Below, in pieces: positions 1-8,455 of a stretch of DNA of 12,254 bases (positions are counted from its first letter, which is position 1; each line of letters begins with the position of its first letter). The translations under genes were made by a program, and so were the position numbers. Below the pieces are notes generated by a model. The model saw nothing but the letters and a program-made list of their open reading frames with translations, was not told the DNA's origin and did not search any database. Source of the DNA: Glomus cerebriforme (taxonomy: Eukaryota > Glomeromycota > Glomeromycetes > Glomerales > Glomeraceae); assembly GCA_003550305.1 (NCBI GenBank), contig QKYT01000666.1, positions 47,850 to 60,103 of the forward strand, in the 5' to 3' direction.

Positions 1-186
1 GCATCTATGTGATCCATCAGAAATTAATATAACGTAATGATCTTTAGTTCCACATGATATCACAATTCGCCATATTTTCACAATTTCGGACTTTGTGATT
101 GTTGTTGAAATATCACTAAGCAAGATTTTTGCAATTTTGTAATGATTTTCACGTACACCCTCATTGTAATCATCTTCACTATGAGC

Positions 187-258
187 CTTAATAAAGTAAT
201 AAGTAGGTTAGCAATGAACACAAAACTTTACTTAAAATAAATGTAAACAGACGCAAAC
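187..258 (-). other. 72-nt intron in the MULE transposase pseudogene
   Basis: On the minus strand the donor is GTTTGCG (258 downward) and the acceptor is TTAAG (188-187). A CTAAC branch site lies about 20 nt before the acceptor. Reading through gives an immediate stop, whereas removal joins two phase-0 codons and carries the frame into the SWIM-finger segment. Confidence 0.75.
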
Positions 259-1792
259 CTTAATAACCATTTCCCATTGCATAATTTCAAGTATAAATGC
301 ATCATAATAAAAATATTCTTGCATTTGCTTACAAACTGGAATAATCATTGGTACCATAAGGTAATTCAAAACAACTTTTTCAATGGATGTAAAGTATTTT
401 TTGGTTATATTTTCCAGTTCAACACTTGGATTCTAATATAATTTGCTTCATTATTAAGTAACTGCTGAATTTCCTTTACAAGTGTTAAAAGAGTTGAATT
501 TGAGTTAACACTATCATGAATTTTTTTATTTAAACTTTCTACATGTTGAGTACTATTTGCACCTGCAGTAAATTGGACATTAATATAACAAACAGCCCAT
601 TTAGCTTTTAGTAGATCCAATTGTCTATTAAGATAACTAGATATAGAAGAATATTTTTCTTTCAAATTTTTCCATCGGACTTCAAAAATTGTGGGAGTTA
701 AGGTATTTCTGTATTGAAAAAAATCTTTTCGAAATTCATTAAATACTTTTGAAGTAAGTTTACTATGTAAGTTTTTTTAAGATTTAAATCAATATGAAAT
801 AAACACAGACAATGAGCAGAACTAGGATATATTAGTGATATTGTGTTACTCATTGCAGGGTCAGAATCCGTGAATACTACTCATAGTACCAAATTTCCAG
901 TAGATTTGTTAATCATCTCTAATGCCCATACAAAACTTTCTTCAGTTTTATCTTCAAGAAGAACTGTTGCTACTAGGCGAGTTCGATTACAATTATCTAT
1001 TGCTGCAAAAAAACAAGTAACCATATTGTATTTATTTGTTCGGGAAGTTGTATCAAAAAATATAATATCATGGTATCTTGTCTATAAGTGCTGCTGTTCT
1101 GGTAATATCCAAATTAAGCCACATAAGCGGCATTCTGGTTCATCAAATTTTGCTTCAACAAACCATCACAAATCATCAGCTTTTTAAGTATATAAATAAT
1201 GAAGCATGTCAGATGCATCATATTCTTGCCAAATTACTAAACTTTTTTTTGCTATTTGAATAGCATTATACAGGTTTTTTTGGTTAATATTTTTTCCTGG
1301 AAATTGTCCATTTAAAAGATTTTTAATATTTCGTGCACCTGTTGTGCTATGAGATACACAAAAATTAATAAATTAAATCATCTTTTTGTTTAGTTTACGA
1401 TGTTTAGCCATAGTTGTTGATGGAGATAGAATTATTTGATGATTATGTTGGTCAATAACAGTTGTAAATGATATATTTGAATTAGATTTTGAAAAATTTC
1501 CATTAACATGCTATTGACAATTAGTATATTTAGACTGTCTATTACATTGATTTTCTGGATTAATAACTTTTTTTGGCTGATATTTGCCTGCACAACAACC
1601 TCCCAAGTAATTTTTCACATTGATTCCATTTTCAATTAATGTTTCTGTTCGTTTATGCCTAATACTAAACCCCTTTATTAGCGAATATTCTGTTAAAAAT
1701 TTTTCTGCATCTGGCCAAGTTTGAAATAATTGTCCAACATATAATTTCAGCTCCATCTCTTCATCTGAATTGTCAATTTCAATATGTGTCTC

Positions 1793-1934
1793 CTAAAAAT
1801 GAAATGATAACTTTTAAAAATGTAATATATATACTAGATATGTTTAAAACTTAAAAGTAATCAAATACAACTCAAATACAGAAATTTTAAATTAAAAAAC
1901 AGAAAGTGAGGAAAATCTTTACTAATATATTTAC
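1793..1934 (-). other. 142-nt intron separating the transposase first exon from the FAR1 domain
   Basis: The donor is GAG/GTAAAT at 1934 and the acceptor is TTTTTAG/GAG at 1793 on the minus strand. It is phase 0. It joins the acidic N-terminal exon to the acidic codons just before the FAR1 domain. No clear CTAAC branch site is visible, so the exact ends are inferred from frame continuity. Confidence 0.65.
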
Positions 1935-2093
1935 CTCATTTATTCGTTCAATTTCTAAATCTATATGTTTTACTAACTCATTTTCTTTTTCATATATCAA
2001 AATATTTGAAGAATCATCTGAAGAAGGACTTATATATTCTTCTCTGTAATTATTAGGTAAGCTTGATCTCATTCTCTTATTGTTATTAGACAT

Positions 2094-2493
2094 GTTTAAT
2101 ATTACTAAAATAAAACATGTGAAACAGAACTTTTTTGTACAAAAACACAAAGAATAAAAAATACGAAAATTTATATAACGTGTTTTATTTCAAAGAAATG
2201 GTAATACAAAAACATAACTTAATCATGTGTAAATTATTATGCATAAAATTAACCAATAAACAATTAGTAACACATTACCGGGAGGGGGGAGGAAATTTCC
2301 TCCCGATTAAACTTAGTAATTCCCATTTTAATAAAATAAAAAAAAATATGAGAATAAAAATGTTCATTATCAATTTGTATATTAAACTCGTAAAATTAAT
2401 TAGCAAAGAAAACTTTCTTGACAAAAAAAAAATAAGAAGTTATTTCATTTTTTTTTTGCACAAGTTTTAAACGTGGATTGTGTTAATTCTTGG
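2094..2493. other. Non-coding AT-rich stretch holding a G-rich palindrome
   Basis: No convincing gene is present. An open frame on the plus strand (2135-2470) is made of AAA/AAT/TTT-rich codons with no protein-like pattern. The only ordered signal is the palindrome at 2287-2304. The stretch would be the 5' flank and terminal region of the MULE element, but no matching inverted repeat can be tested because the other end lies outside the window. Confidence 0.6.
2279..2305. repeat. Perfect 18-bp palindrome inside a G-rich/C-rich inverted repeat
   Basis: GGGAGGAAATTTCCTCCC (2287-2304) is a perfect 18-bp palindrome. An alternative pairing uses CGGGAGG (2279-2285) with CCTCCCG (2299-2305). It is a sharp GC-rich island in very AT-rich DNA. 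It could be the tip of a transposon end, a hairpin, or a protein-binding site; the sequence alone does not decide. Confidence 0.8.
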
Positions 2494-2925
2494 TTAATTC
2501 TCCAAAATTTCTTGTGTTTTTTCTGAGGTTTCTTCTGAAATTTCTGTTATAGATGCTGTTTCACTAATCTGATAATCTTATTAGGTTGAAAATTTCTTTT
2601 AATTTCGTATCTTTCTGAAGTAGATGTGGATTGTCGTTCCTGTGTTTTTTGATGAATAGCTTGTGCTATTGAACTATTTGTAGATAACCAAGGTATCTTT
2701 TCTTTAGTAGATTTTGTTGAGGCAACAGTTGTTTGATTTTGTGTAAAACTAAAATTATGTAATTCTACATAAAGTTGATTTTCTAGAGAAGTTAAGTTGC
2801 CTAACGTTTTACTGTAGGAACTTGATTTCTTAAGTGTCTCAGTTGGTTTATCTTTTGTTAAATAATCAGATATAGTACATAAGTACATTCCAACTTAATA
2901 CCAGCTTCTGTAACATTTGGAGAAT
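2494..2925 (-). pseudogene. Broken Ser/Thr-rich reading frame of unknown family
   Basis: I do not recognise this protein. On the minus strand, codons from 2925 read DSPNVTEAGIKLEC, then change frame, run as a long Ser/Thr/Gln-rich frame (through TLGNLTSLENQLYVELHNF and KEKIPWLSTNSS), change frame again near 2572 and end in TASITEISEETSEKTQEIL before TAA 2496-2494. Each frame change coincides with an 8-bp near-tandem duplication (2873-2888 and 2565-2580). Leaving out either 8-bp copy in each pair makes the frame continuous. The 5' end is uncertain: a CCTCAG acceptor (2926-2931) with a GTAAAA donor (2977) would give a 52-nt intron, but no clear exon lies beyond it. It may be the C-terminal part of a transposon-encoded or host disordered protein. 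Confidence 0.5.
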
Positions 2926-3127
2926 CTGAGGATTATTTATTTACAACAAGTAATAAAATACAACAAATAAATTTTACCATTGTTNCATATTAATTTTATT
3001 CTTTAAAACTGACAATAAAAGAATTTTGACAAGTCGTTGTGTTGCACTTAATTGCTAAATTAAAATTTAAACTCTTAATTCTGTTGTTAAGAAATATACA
3101 TATTTTATCATTTTGAAAAATTGCTAT

Positions 3128-3240
3128 ATGTCACTGAAGTGAACATCATCACAACAGCATTAGAGTAGGATTTTGGGCAGAGTTTCAATTACATTCTGCC
3201 AAAATTCCATGGATAAATATACTGTATATTGTGGTGACAT
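3128..3240. repeat. Small imperfect foldback element (about 113 bp)
   Basis: ATGTCAC at 3128-3134 is mirrored by GTGACAT at 3234-3240. Nearer the centre, GGATTTTGGGCAGA pairs with TCTGCCAAAATTCC, around 3168-3208, with one bulged G. This is foldback or MITE-like geometry. No target-site duplication is clear. Confidence 0.5.
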
Positions 3241-3309
3241 TTAACAAATATTTTATAGATTAAATTTATCTAAATATGTAAGAAAACATTTGTCAAAAAA
3301 AAACTGTGT

Positions 3310-3336
3310 TATTTTTATTTTATTTTATTTTATTTT
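3310..3336. repeat. ATTTT pentanucleotide microsatellite
   Basis: About five units of ATTTT in a row, with T-run variation at the left end. Simple slippage repeat in non-coding DNA. Confidence 0.85.
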
Positions 3337-3547
3337 GACCGGATTTAATTTCAAACAGGCAGTTTTATTTGATAATATTATACAGTGTTAGAGAATGAAT
3401 AACTCAAGAACCAAATACTAAAGATAGTATGAGTTATCCATTAGATTCTGGTCAAACCAATTCACAAAATTTAAAAAATTACTTTATTTATTAAAAAAAT
3501 ATATTCTTTAATACATTTAAAATAAAAATAAATCTATTATTACTACT

Positions 3548-4317
3548 CTATTGTTATATTTTTTCTTGTTTTATTTCTATTATTATTGTTTATTTTATTT
3601 TTATAATTCCTTTCTATTTCTGCCATCTTATTACATCTTTTATTTCCAACTTTTTCCCACAATTAAGTGACTGGCATACCAATATACCTTTCTTTGTTCG
3701 TATGTATTTTTTTTCTTTCAATCTTGTTCCTTCTTCAGTTTGACTTTGTCTTTATTTTGGATTTCTTCTTTATCTATTATTATTGGCAACCCATTTCTTT
3801 TATTATTCTTTTAGAGTCCAATTTGTTATATTTCTTGTTGTCCTTTTAATCATTCACTAGATAGCAAATATTTTCTTTTGCATAATAATCCTTTTAACGT
3901 CTTTTTCTTTCATTTTCTTCCATTACACTTTCTCTTACTGGATCTTCTCTGCTATCTCAAGCTTATCTTCTATTATTTCTTTGTTGTATTATTTCTTTAC
4001 CCATATTTATCTATTATTTTTTNNTNNNANNNNTTTTANTTGTTTTTAAGTTTTTAATTTCACAATTCAAATGCTGAAATGGGTTAATTAACTTAAATGT
4101 TTCTTCTAATAGTGAAGGATCAGAACGTCTCCAAGATCAGATTATCTCAGCAATTCTGCGCCATTTTTCAATACTCGAGATATCCATTCTCTGAAAGTAA
4201 TATTTCGCCCAGCTATCTTTCATTTGTGTTTCTTATTTTATCTTGAAGTGGTACTACTTTTTTCTTTTATCTTCTTGCTGTCTCCCCATCATGATCTTCA
4301 ATATTGCTTATAAACAT
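3548..4317 (-). pseudogene. Degenerate highly charged (Lys/Glu/Asn/Arg) reading frame, unknown family
   Basis: The family is not recognised. On the minus strand an ATG (4317-4315) opens FISNIEDHDGETARR, hits a TAA, then continues KKKVVPLQDKIRNT before a frame change. A second frame from ATG 4223 reads MKDSWAKYYFQRMDISSIEK, KWRRIAEII, a TGA (4139-4137), then SWRRSDPSLLEETFKLINPF and on into a tract of ambiguous bases (4023-4039). Fragments beyond the gap are Lys/Asn/Glu-rich and end in a short frame with NKRCNKMAEIERNYKNK and a TAG at 3550-3548. The Trp/Arg/Glu pattern and low third-position GC make the 4223-4040 segment the most protein-like. A transposon-encoded coiled-coil protein is possible but unproven. 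Ambiguous bases may hide further breaks. Confidence 0.4.
4023..4039. other. Run of ambiguous bases
   Basis: About ten N positions are interspersed with called bases in a T-rich run. This looks like a low-quality or collapsed homopolymer and limits interpretation of the reading frame around it. Single Ns also occur at 2985 and 5572. Confidence 0.95.
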
Positions 4318-4326
4318 AAATACAAG

Positions 4327-4600
4327 GAAATGAAAAAGGGAATTCTAATCTAAACCAAACCGCAGATAGGATATATTCAACTATCTGACCAGTCTTTCCT
4401 TGCCTGATACGAAGAAGACTTCTATATACAGTATAAGGAAGAGAAGAGGAAGTTTAAAGGAATTTAAAAAGAAATCAAACCAGCCAGATATGAGATCCTG
4501 AGATGCTCGATTACCCGGCTGGACCTTCCTTGCCTGATACGAGGAAGACCTCTATATACAGTATAAGGAAAGATGAAAGAAAAAGTTTAAAGGAGTAGTT
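4327..4600. repeat. Two-copy tandem repeat, period 130 bp, with TATA-like core
   Basis: A 45-bp core beginning TTCCTTGCCTGATACGA and ending CTATATACAGTATAAGGAA occurs at 4396-4440 and again at 4526-4570, exactly 130 bp apart, with three differences. Weaker similarity extends both ways (AATCAAACC-type motifs before, AGTTTAAAGGA after). Each core contains TCTATATAC and is bounded by TTCCTT/AAGGAA inverted arms. It lies directly upstream of the minus-strand degenerate frame at 3548-4317, so it could be a tandem promoter or 5'-UTR monomer of a retroelement; that role is inferred. Confidence 0.75.
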
Positions 4601-5128
4601 TATTTTTAAGAGGTTATAGAGAAAAAAGAAATTATAAAGAGAAGAGAGTTTAAAGGAAAAATTCAGTAAATCTAGTTTTTAAATTTAGAGAAAAAAAAAA
4701 TTTTTAAAAAATGGTAGTAAGTATTTATAATTTTTTTTTTTACATTTTGTAAAATTTACAAAGAATGTGTCATGAGAACTTATTATGTATTTTTATTATT
4801 AATTATGCAATATACTATTTATTTTTAATCATGAGCTAATGGGCTAGCCAAAAAGTATAATGTACATATGAGTCACAATCCATATTTTTTACACGTTGCA
4901 TATTAGAATATAATTTATTGTTTTTTTTTGAAATTTATGTTTCAAGTTTAATTATAAACCCCACAAATGTATAGTAGAATCAATTTATAGAAACATGAAT
5001 AATAATTATAAGAATGAGTCAAAATTAATAATTATGTCATGCGAATTTTACATATTTAGAATTTTAATAAATTGAAAAAAATATCCTCCAAGAGGATGAG
5101 ATGAATAATAAAATATATAATTTAATAT
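4601..5128. other. AT-rich intergenic DNA, nothing supported
   Basis: Poly-A/T tracts, no open frame with protein-like content and no RNA gene signature. The left part is purine-rich and may still belong to the retroelement-like 5' region. Confidence 0.6.
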
Positions 5129-5626
5129 GGGAATTGCTAAACGTCGCCTGGGCGATCATCGCCTGGGTTTTTTTTTCAAATATGTATAGGCTGATTTTTA
5201 AATTTAGGAAACCAAGTAAAAATAAAACCATAAAGAGAAACGAAATATAAGATAGAAAGAATAAAAAAAAAATAAATAAAAAATAAAAAACATACCTTTA
5301 TTAATTGTAGAACCGAAAGAACTAAAAGATCTAAAAAAAATGAAATATGAAACAGAAACAATAAAAACAAATAATAAAAAAATAATAAAAAAGAGTAAGA
5401 AACGAAACGTGAAGTGAAAAACAACTAAACCTATTGCAGAACCGGAACTAAAATTAATGAAATAGAGTTAGTAAGAAATAAAAAAGGAAACGAACCTATA
5501 ATGAAAACAAGATTCGATGATATACAAATAAACATGACGCGATCATGTGGCCAATCAAAAATATTAAATCTNCCACGTGATCAAAGACCCAGGTGACAAT
5601 CGCCCAGGCGATGTTTAGCAATTTCC
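5129..5626. mobile_element. Non-autonomous DNA transposon (MITE-like) with about 43-bp terminal inverted repeats
   Basis: The left end (5129-5170) contains ATTGCTAAACGTCGCCTGGG and the right end (5584-5626) is its inverted counterpart with ATTGCTAAACATCGCCTGGG on the minus strand. The arms match over roughly 43 bp with a few transitions. Each arm contains a nested small palindrome (CGCC..GGCG), so ends can also form their own hairpins. The interior encodes no transposase: it is strongly purine-rich on the plus strand and contains a second inverted repeat, GATCATGTGG (5541-5550) against CCACGTGATC (5573-5582). The flanks ATTTAATAT and AAATTTTAT are only weakly alike, so the target-site duplication and superfamily stay open. 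The element lies about 390 bp past the 3' end of the kinesin gene. Confidence 0.85.
5541..5582. repeat. Internal hairpin of the 5129-5626 element
   Basis: GATCATGTGG and CCACGTGATC form 10-bp arms with one mismatch around a 22-base loop that includes one ambiguous base at 5572. The right arm contains CACGTG. Confidence 0.7.
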
Positions 5627-6011
5627 AAATTTTATTTAGATATTTTTAAATTAATCTAAATTTTTATATTTATTTATGTATTTTTAATTTTTAAAATAAT
5701 CAAATGAACAATTAATAATTGCGAAAAAACATTTATAATAATTAAAATATTGTTTTCAGTCGGATAATTTAAAAGAAAAAGAAACATCAAGCTTAAAAAT
5801 AAATATTCGGTGAGCTTTTTTTATTGTACTTGAAAATTATAATTCAAAAATAAATAGATAACTAGTGGTGACAAAAATTGATTTTTTAAAGATATATATA
5901 TATATGTACTATGCTTGACAGCATCATTCTTCATTCTAATCATTCTAATCAAAATTTATATAAGTGTTTTATAGCCACTTTGCATTATATAAATACTGTA
6001 TATAAAGGAAT
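5627..6011. other. 3' flank of the kinesin gene
   Basis: AT-rich, no gene seen. It contains a short TA repeat (about 5891-5904) and a direct 9-bp repeat CATTCTAAT at 5932-5949. A minus-strand AATAAA (5820-5825) could serve as a polyadenylation signal about 190 bp after the kinesin stop; this is a weak motif in such AT-rich DNA. Confidence 0.5.
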
Positions 6012-7964
6012 TTAATAAGCAAACTGATATTGAATTGATACATTTTCTAAGTTTAAATACGTTTGTTTATCTAATTTATTTCTTAAGTTTGCTATTGTCT
6101 CGTTATCTACTTTTTCTTTGACAATTGTTTTATCCAATAATTCTTCATATTCAAGTTCAAGTGTAATTAAGCAAATTTCAAGTTCATCTTTCTTTTTTAT
6201 CAAATGTTTATTTTCATATTGTAATTCATTAATTGTTCGTTCAAGTTGTAAATTTAAATTTTTCGCATCAGACAATTCACATTGTATGTCTTTCATTATA
6301 AGTGGTGTACTATTATCATCAAAAATTGGTTCATTAAGTAATGTGTCCTGAATTTGTTCAGCTCGGTTTTCTTGCTTTTTTTGCTCTTTTTCACTTTTCT
6401 TCTGAGAAAATTTGAGTGTATTTTTAAATGATTCTAATTCAGCAGATAGTTTTAAATTATCCTCACGCAAATTGTTTATTGTAACGGCATCTTCTTTATT
6501 TTCATAGATAGATTTTTCTAGTTGCAATCTAAGTTCATTAAGCTTAGATTCCATCTGCTTATTTTCTTTTATAATTTTATCTTCTTGCAACTTATAAAAG
6601 TCAAGTTTTTCTTTCATTTCATTTAATAAATTTTCTTGATTTACTATTATCGACTCTTTTTTAACAATTTGATCTGTAAGTTTGTTTTCTTGTATTAAGT
6701 ATAATTCTTTATCTTTCTTCAAAGTTGATTCAGAAATATCTGATTGACTAGATTTTTTTGTAGAATTAAATGAAGGTTGGTTTGAAGTTAAAATAGCATT
6801 GTTAATAATAGCCCATTTTTCTTTCGGAACTGTATCGCCAGTACGCCAAATACTAACTTCATCCTCAAGGGCTGAAATATATTGTTGGGAATAAACAGCT
6901 TCATTTTTAGCTTTTTCAAGAAGTGCTTTAAGTTCGGTTAAATTAAGTTCAGTATTAATTCTAACTTGATTCTTAATACTCTTGACTCTCATACCAAATC
7001 TAAGTGTACTTAATGTTTCAGCTTCATTGAAGGATGATGGAGAACAATTTATAATCAAAGTAGTTTTGGAATTACCACCAAGGGATTCTTGAAGAATTCT
7101 AGTAAGTTTACTATCACGATATGGAATATATGTTGACTTTTCATCTGTCAAAGCATTAATTACTATACTCAACGCTAATAAGGATTTGTTAATCTTTTTT
7201 GCTTCTTTCAGAGTTTGACCAGATGCATCAGTTTTATCAATCTTTTCAAAACCTGCTAAATCAACAAGTGATAATTTACCACTCTTTATACTACCATCAT
7301 TAAGATTCTTTTGATTCACAGTAATAATGAAAATTGAATGTGATCGTGAACTTTCAGCATTCATATTTGTATATGCTATTTTACGAGAATTACTACCATA
7401 TTTCATTATTTCATACACTTTTTGCACAGAATTAACATATACTTCTGAAAGGCCTTTAACATATACACCCTTATTCTTTTCTTCGTGAATAAAAAGATTG
7501 TCATTTTGAGGATTAAGTAAATCACGAATCTTTTCCATATATATTTCCAAATAAGAGACTTTTACAGTATATTCTATTGTGGACGGAGAGGAAATAATTT
7601 TGTGAAATATTTGTTCTACAATACGGGGAATAAGACCTTTGAATTCTTCATTATCTATATCTCCCATCATAGTATATGTTTTACCAGAACCTGTTTGACC
7701 ATAGGCAAATACAGTTCCATTATAACCTTCAATAACATCATCAACAATTGGTTTTATGGATTTATCAAAAAAGAATTTTTGCTGTGTTTCTGGTGGAAAG
7801 ATCCGATCAAACGTGAAATTTTCTTGAAATTCTTTACCTTTCATATAACATGAATTATTATTAAAATAATTTATAGTTAAAGAATCATTTTCTTTTTTTT
7901 CATGAGAATTCTGTGGCCGAAAACGACATACTACTCTAATATTGTTTTTATTATTAGAATCCAT
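6012..7964 (-). CDS. Kinesin-1 heavy chain-like motor protein, short and divergent
   Basis: A plus-end-directed microtubule motor of the kinesin-1 class by sequence, which in fungi carries vesicles and organelles along hyphae. It has 650 residues, is intronless, and starts at ATG 7964. The motor domain spans residues about 7-335: P-loop GQTGSGKT (89-96), switch I SSRSH (205-209), switch II DLAGFE (235-240), and YIPYRDSKLTRILQESLGGN (279-298). The neck follows, with LEDEV..WRTGDTVPKEKW (366-384), which is typical of fungal kinesin-1. A coiled-coil stalk runs from about 415 to 635. Fungal kinesin-1 proteins are usually around 900 residues or more; here the distal stalk and cargo/IAK tail are missing and the protein ends in a short unrelated-looking tail (QYQFAY). 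Odd residues are Phe239 where the family has Ser, Asp246 for Gly, and Leu263 and Ser266 for the Ser and Gly of SLSALG. The open frame over 650 codons argues for selection or recent origin. Family identity is certain; motility is not. Confidence 0.95.
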   Translation of the reverse strand: MDSNNKNNIRVVCRFRPQNSHEKKENDSLTINYFNNNSCYMKGKEFQENFTFDRIFPPETQQKFFFDKSIKPIVDDVIEGYNGTVFAYGQTGSGKTYTMMGDIDNEEFKGLIPRIVEQIFHKIISSPSTIEYTVKVSYLEIYMEKIRDLLNPQNDNLFIHEEKNKGVYVKGLSEVYVNSVQKVYEIMKYGSNSRKIAYTNMNAESSRSHSIFIITVNQKNLNDGSIKSGKLSLVDLAGFEKIDKTDASGQTLKEAKKINKSLLALSIVINALTDEKSTYIPYRDSKLTRILQESLGGNSKTTLIINCSPSSFNEAETLSTLRFGMRVKSIKNQVRINTELNLTELKALLEKAKNEAVYSQQYISALEDEVSIWRTGDTVPKEKWAIINNAILTSNQPSFNSTKKSSQSDISESTLKKDKELYLIQENKLTDQIVKKESIIVNQENLLNEMKEKLDFYKLQEDKIIKENKQMESKLNELRLQLEKSIYENKEDAVTINNLREDNLKLSAELESFKNTLKFSQKKSEKEQKKQENRAEQIQDTLLNEPIFDDNSTPLIMKDIQCELSDAKNLNLQLERTINELQYENKHLIKKKDELEICLITLELEYEELLDKTIVKEKVDNETIANLRNKLDKQTYLNLENVSIQYQFAY

Positions 7965-8455
7965 TATAGTTATCTTTTATAGGATATGGATATAAGAGAG
8001 TCTATATAATGTAATATTTAAGAAAAGGACTTTTTTATTATAATATTTCATTTTATTTTTATATATAAATTTTTATGTTACAAATGATGAGTCATTATAT
8101 CATTTGGAATGATGGAATGATCAAATGATAAGAAATGTTGAATAAACTATCCTCTTATTGAGTTTAATATTTTTGACGATCATAGTTTCTAAAAAAAGTT
8201 AGCAGTTCTTATATCAACAATGACAACTTTGAAAATTTGATGTATCAACATCGATCTTGATAAAAATTTATGTTAATATTTATAATAACATGTTTTAGGT
8301 GATAAATCGAAATTTGGATTGGTATTTATGATATGGCCAGCACCATAATCAATAACTTTATCAGTTATGTGTGTCAACATTTATAATTTTAGTTGCTATA
8401 GTTTCACAAATATATTGTTATTAATATGATCATTTCAGAATTTATATACCAGTTA
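7965..8455. other. Upstream region of the kinesin gene and fragments of decayed coding DNA
   Basis: Just upstream of the kinesin ATG lie minus-strand TATAAAAG (about 13 bp before ATG) and a second TATATAGA. They are too close to the ATG to be confident promoter elements. Further right, short minus-strand fragments continue the pattern of the neighbouring decayed frame but with many stops. No complete gene is visible. Confidence 0.45.

Larger units (their letters stand above)
1..2093 (-). pseudogene. Decayed MULE (Mutator-like) transposase with FAR1 DNA-binding domain, partial at left edge
   Basis: Transposase of the MULE/FAR1-FHY3 class, which would cut and move its own element. Read from ATG 2093-2091: a 53-codon acidic first exon, an intron (1793-1934, GT-AG), then a FAR1-type zinc-binding domain (about 1756-1430) with GFSIR, GKYQPKK, Cys residues and a QHNH zinc pair. 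The MULE DDE domain follows, with FFDTTSRTNKY (about 1065), FTDSDPAM (about 870) and an HCLCLFHIDLN Cys/His motif (about 810). The C-terminal part keeps NAGANSTQ-like and VESLNKKIHD motifs. A 72-nt intron (187-258, with CTAAC branch complement at 207-211) joins to a frame open to base 1, ending in DGSHRC, the expected start of a SWIM zinc finger. Stops fall at 1511-1513, 1373-1375, 1184-1186, 1166-1168, 1082-1084 and 881-883. One base is missing in the A7 run (772-778), and another frame change lies near 420. Family assignment is firm; the element is inactive. Confidence 0.9.
2989..3547. other. AT-rich non-coding DNA with foldbacks and an ATTTT microsatellite
   Basis: No gene is supported. 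The stretch holds the imperfect foldback at 3128-3240, an ATTTT microsatellite near 3310-3336, and a small inverted repeat around 3397-3440 with perfect ATAACTCA/TGAGTTAT arms. A single ambiguous base lies just to the left at 2985. Confidence 0.6.

Noticed and set aside
843..1263. Plus-strand open frames over the transposase region
   Set aside because: They are antisense shadows of the DDE domain, whose motifs are clear on the minus strand.
2135..2470. Plus-strand 111-codon frame
   Set aside because: Lys/Asn/Phe/Ile content simply reflects A/T-rich bases; no domain, and it crosses the palindrome.
3667..3849. Hydrophobic plus-strand frame resembling a membrane peptide
   Set aside because: It is the complement of the Lys/Glu-rich minus-strand degenerate frame, and pyrimidine-rich codons read as Phe/Leu/Ile by default.
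5176..5424. Hydrophobic minus-strand frame inside the TIR element
   Set aside because: Reverse complement of a purine-rich tract; no start context or transposase motif.
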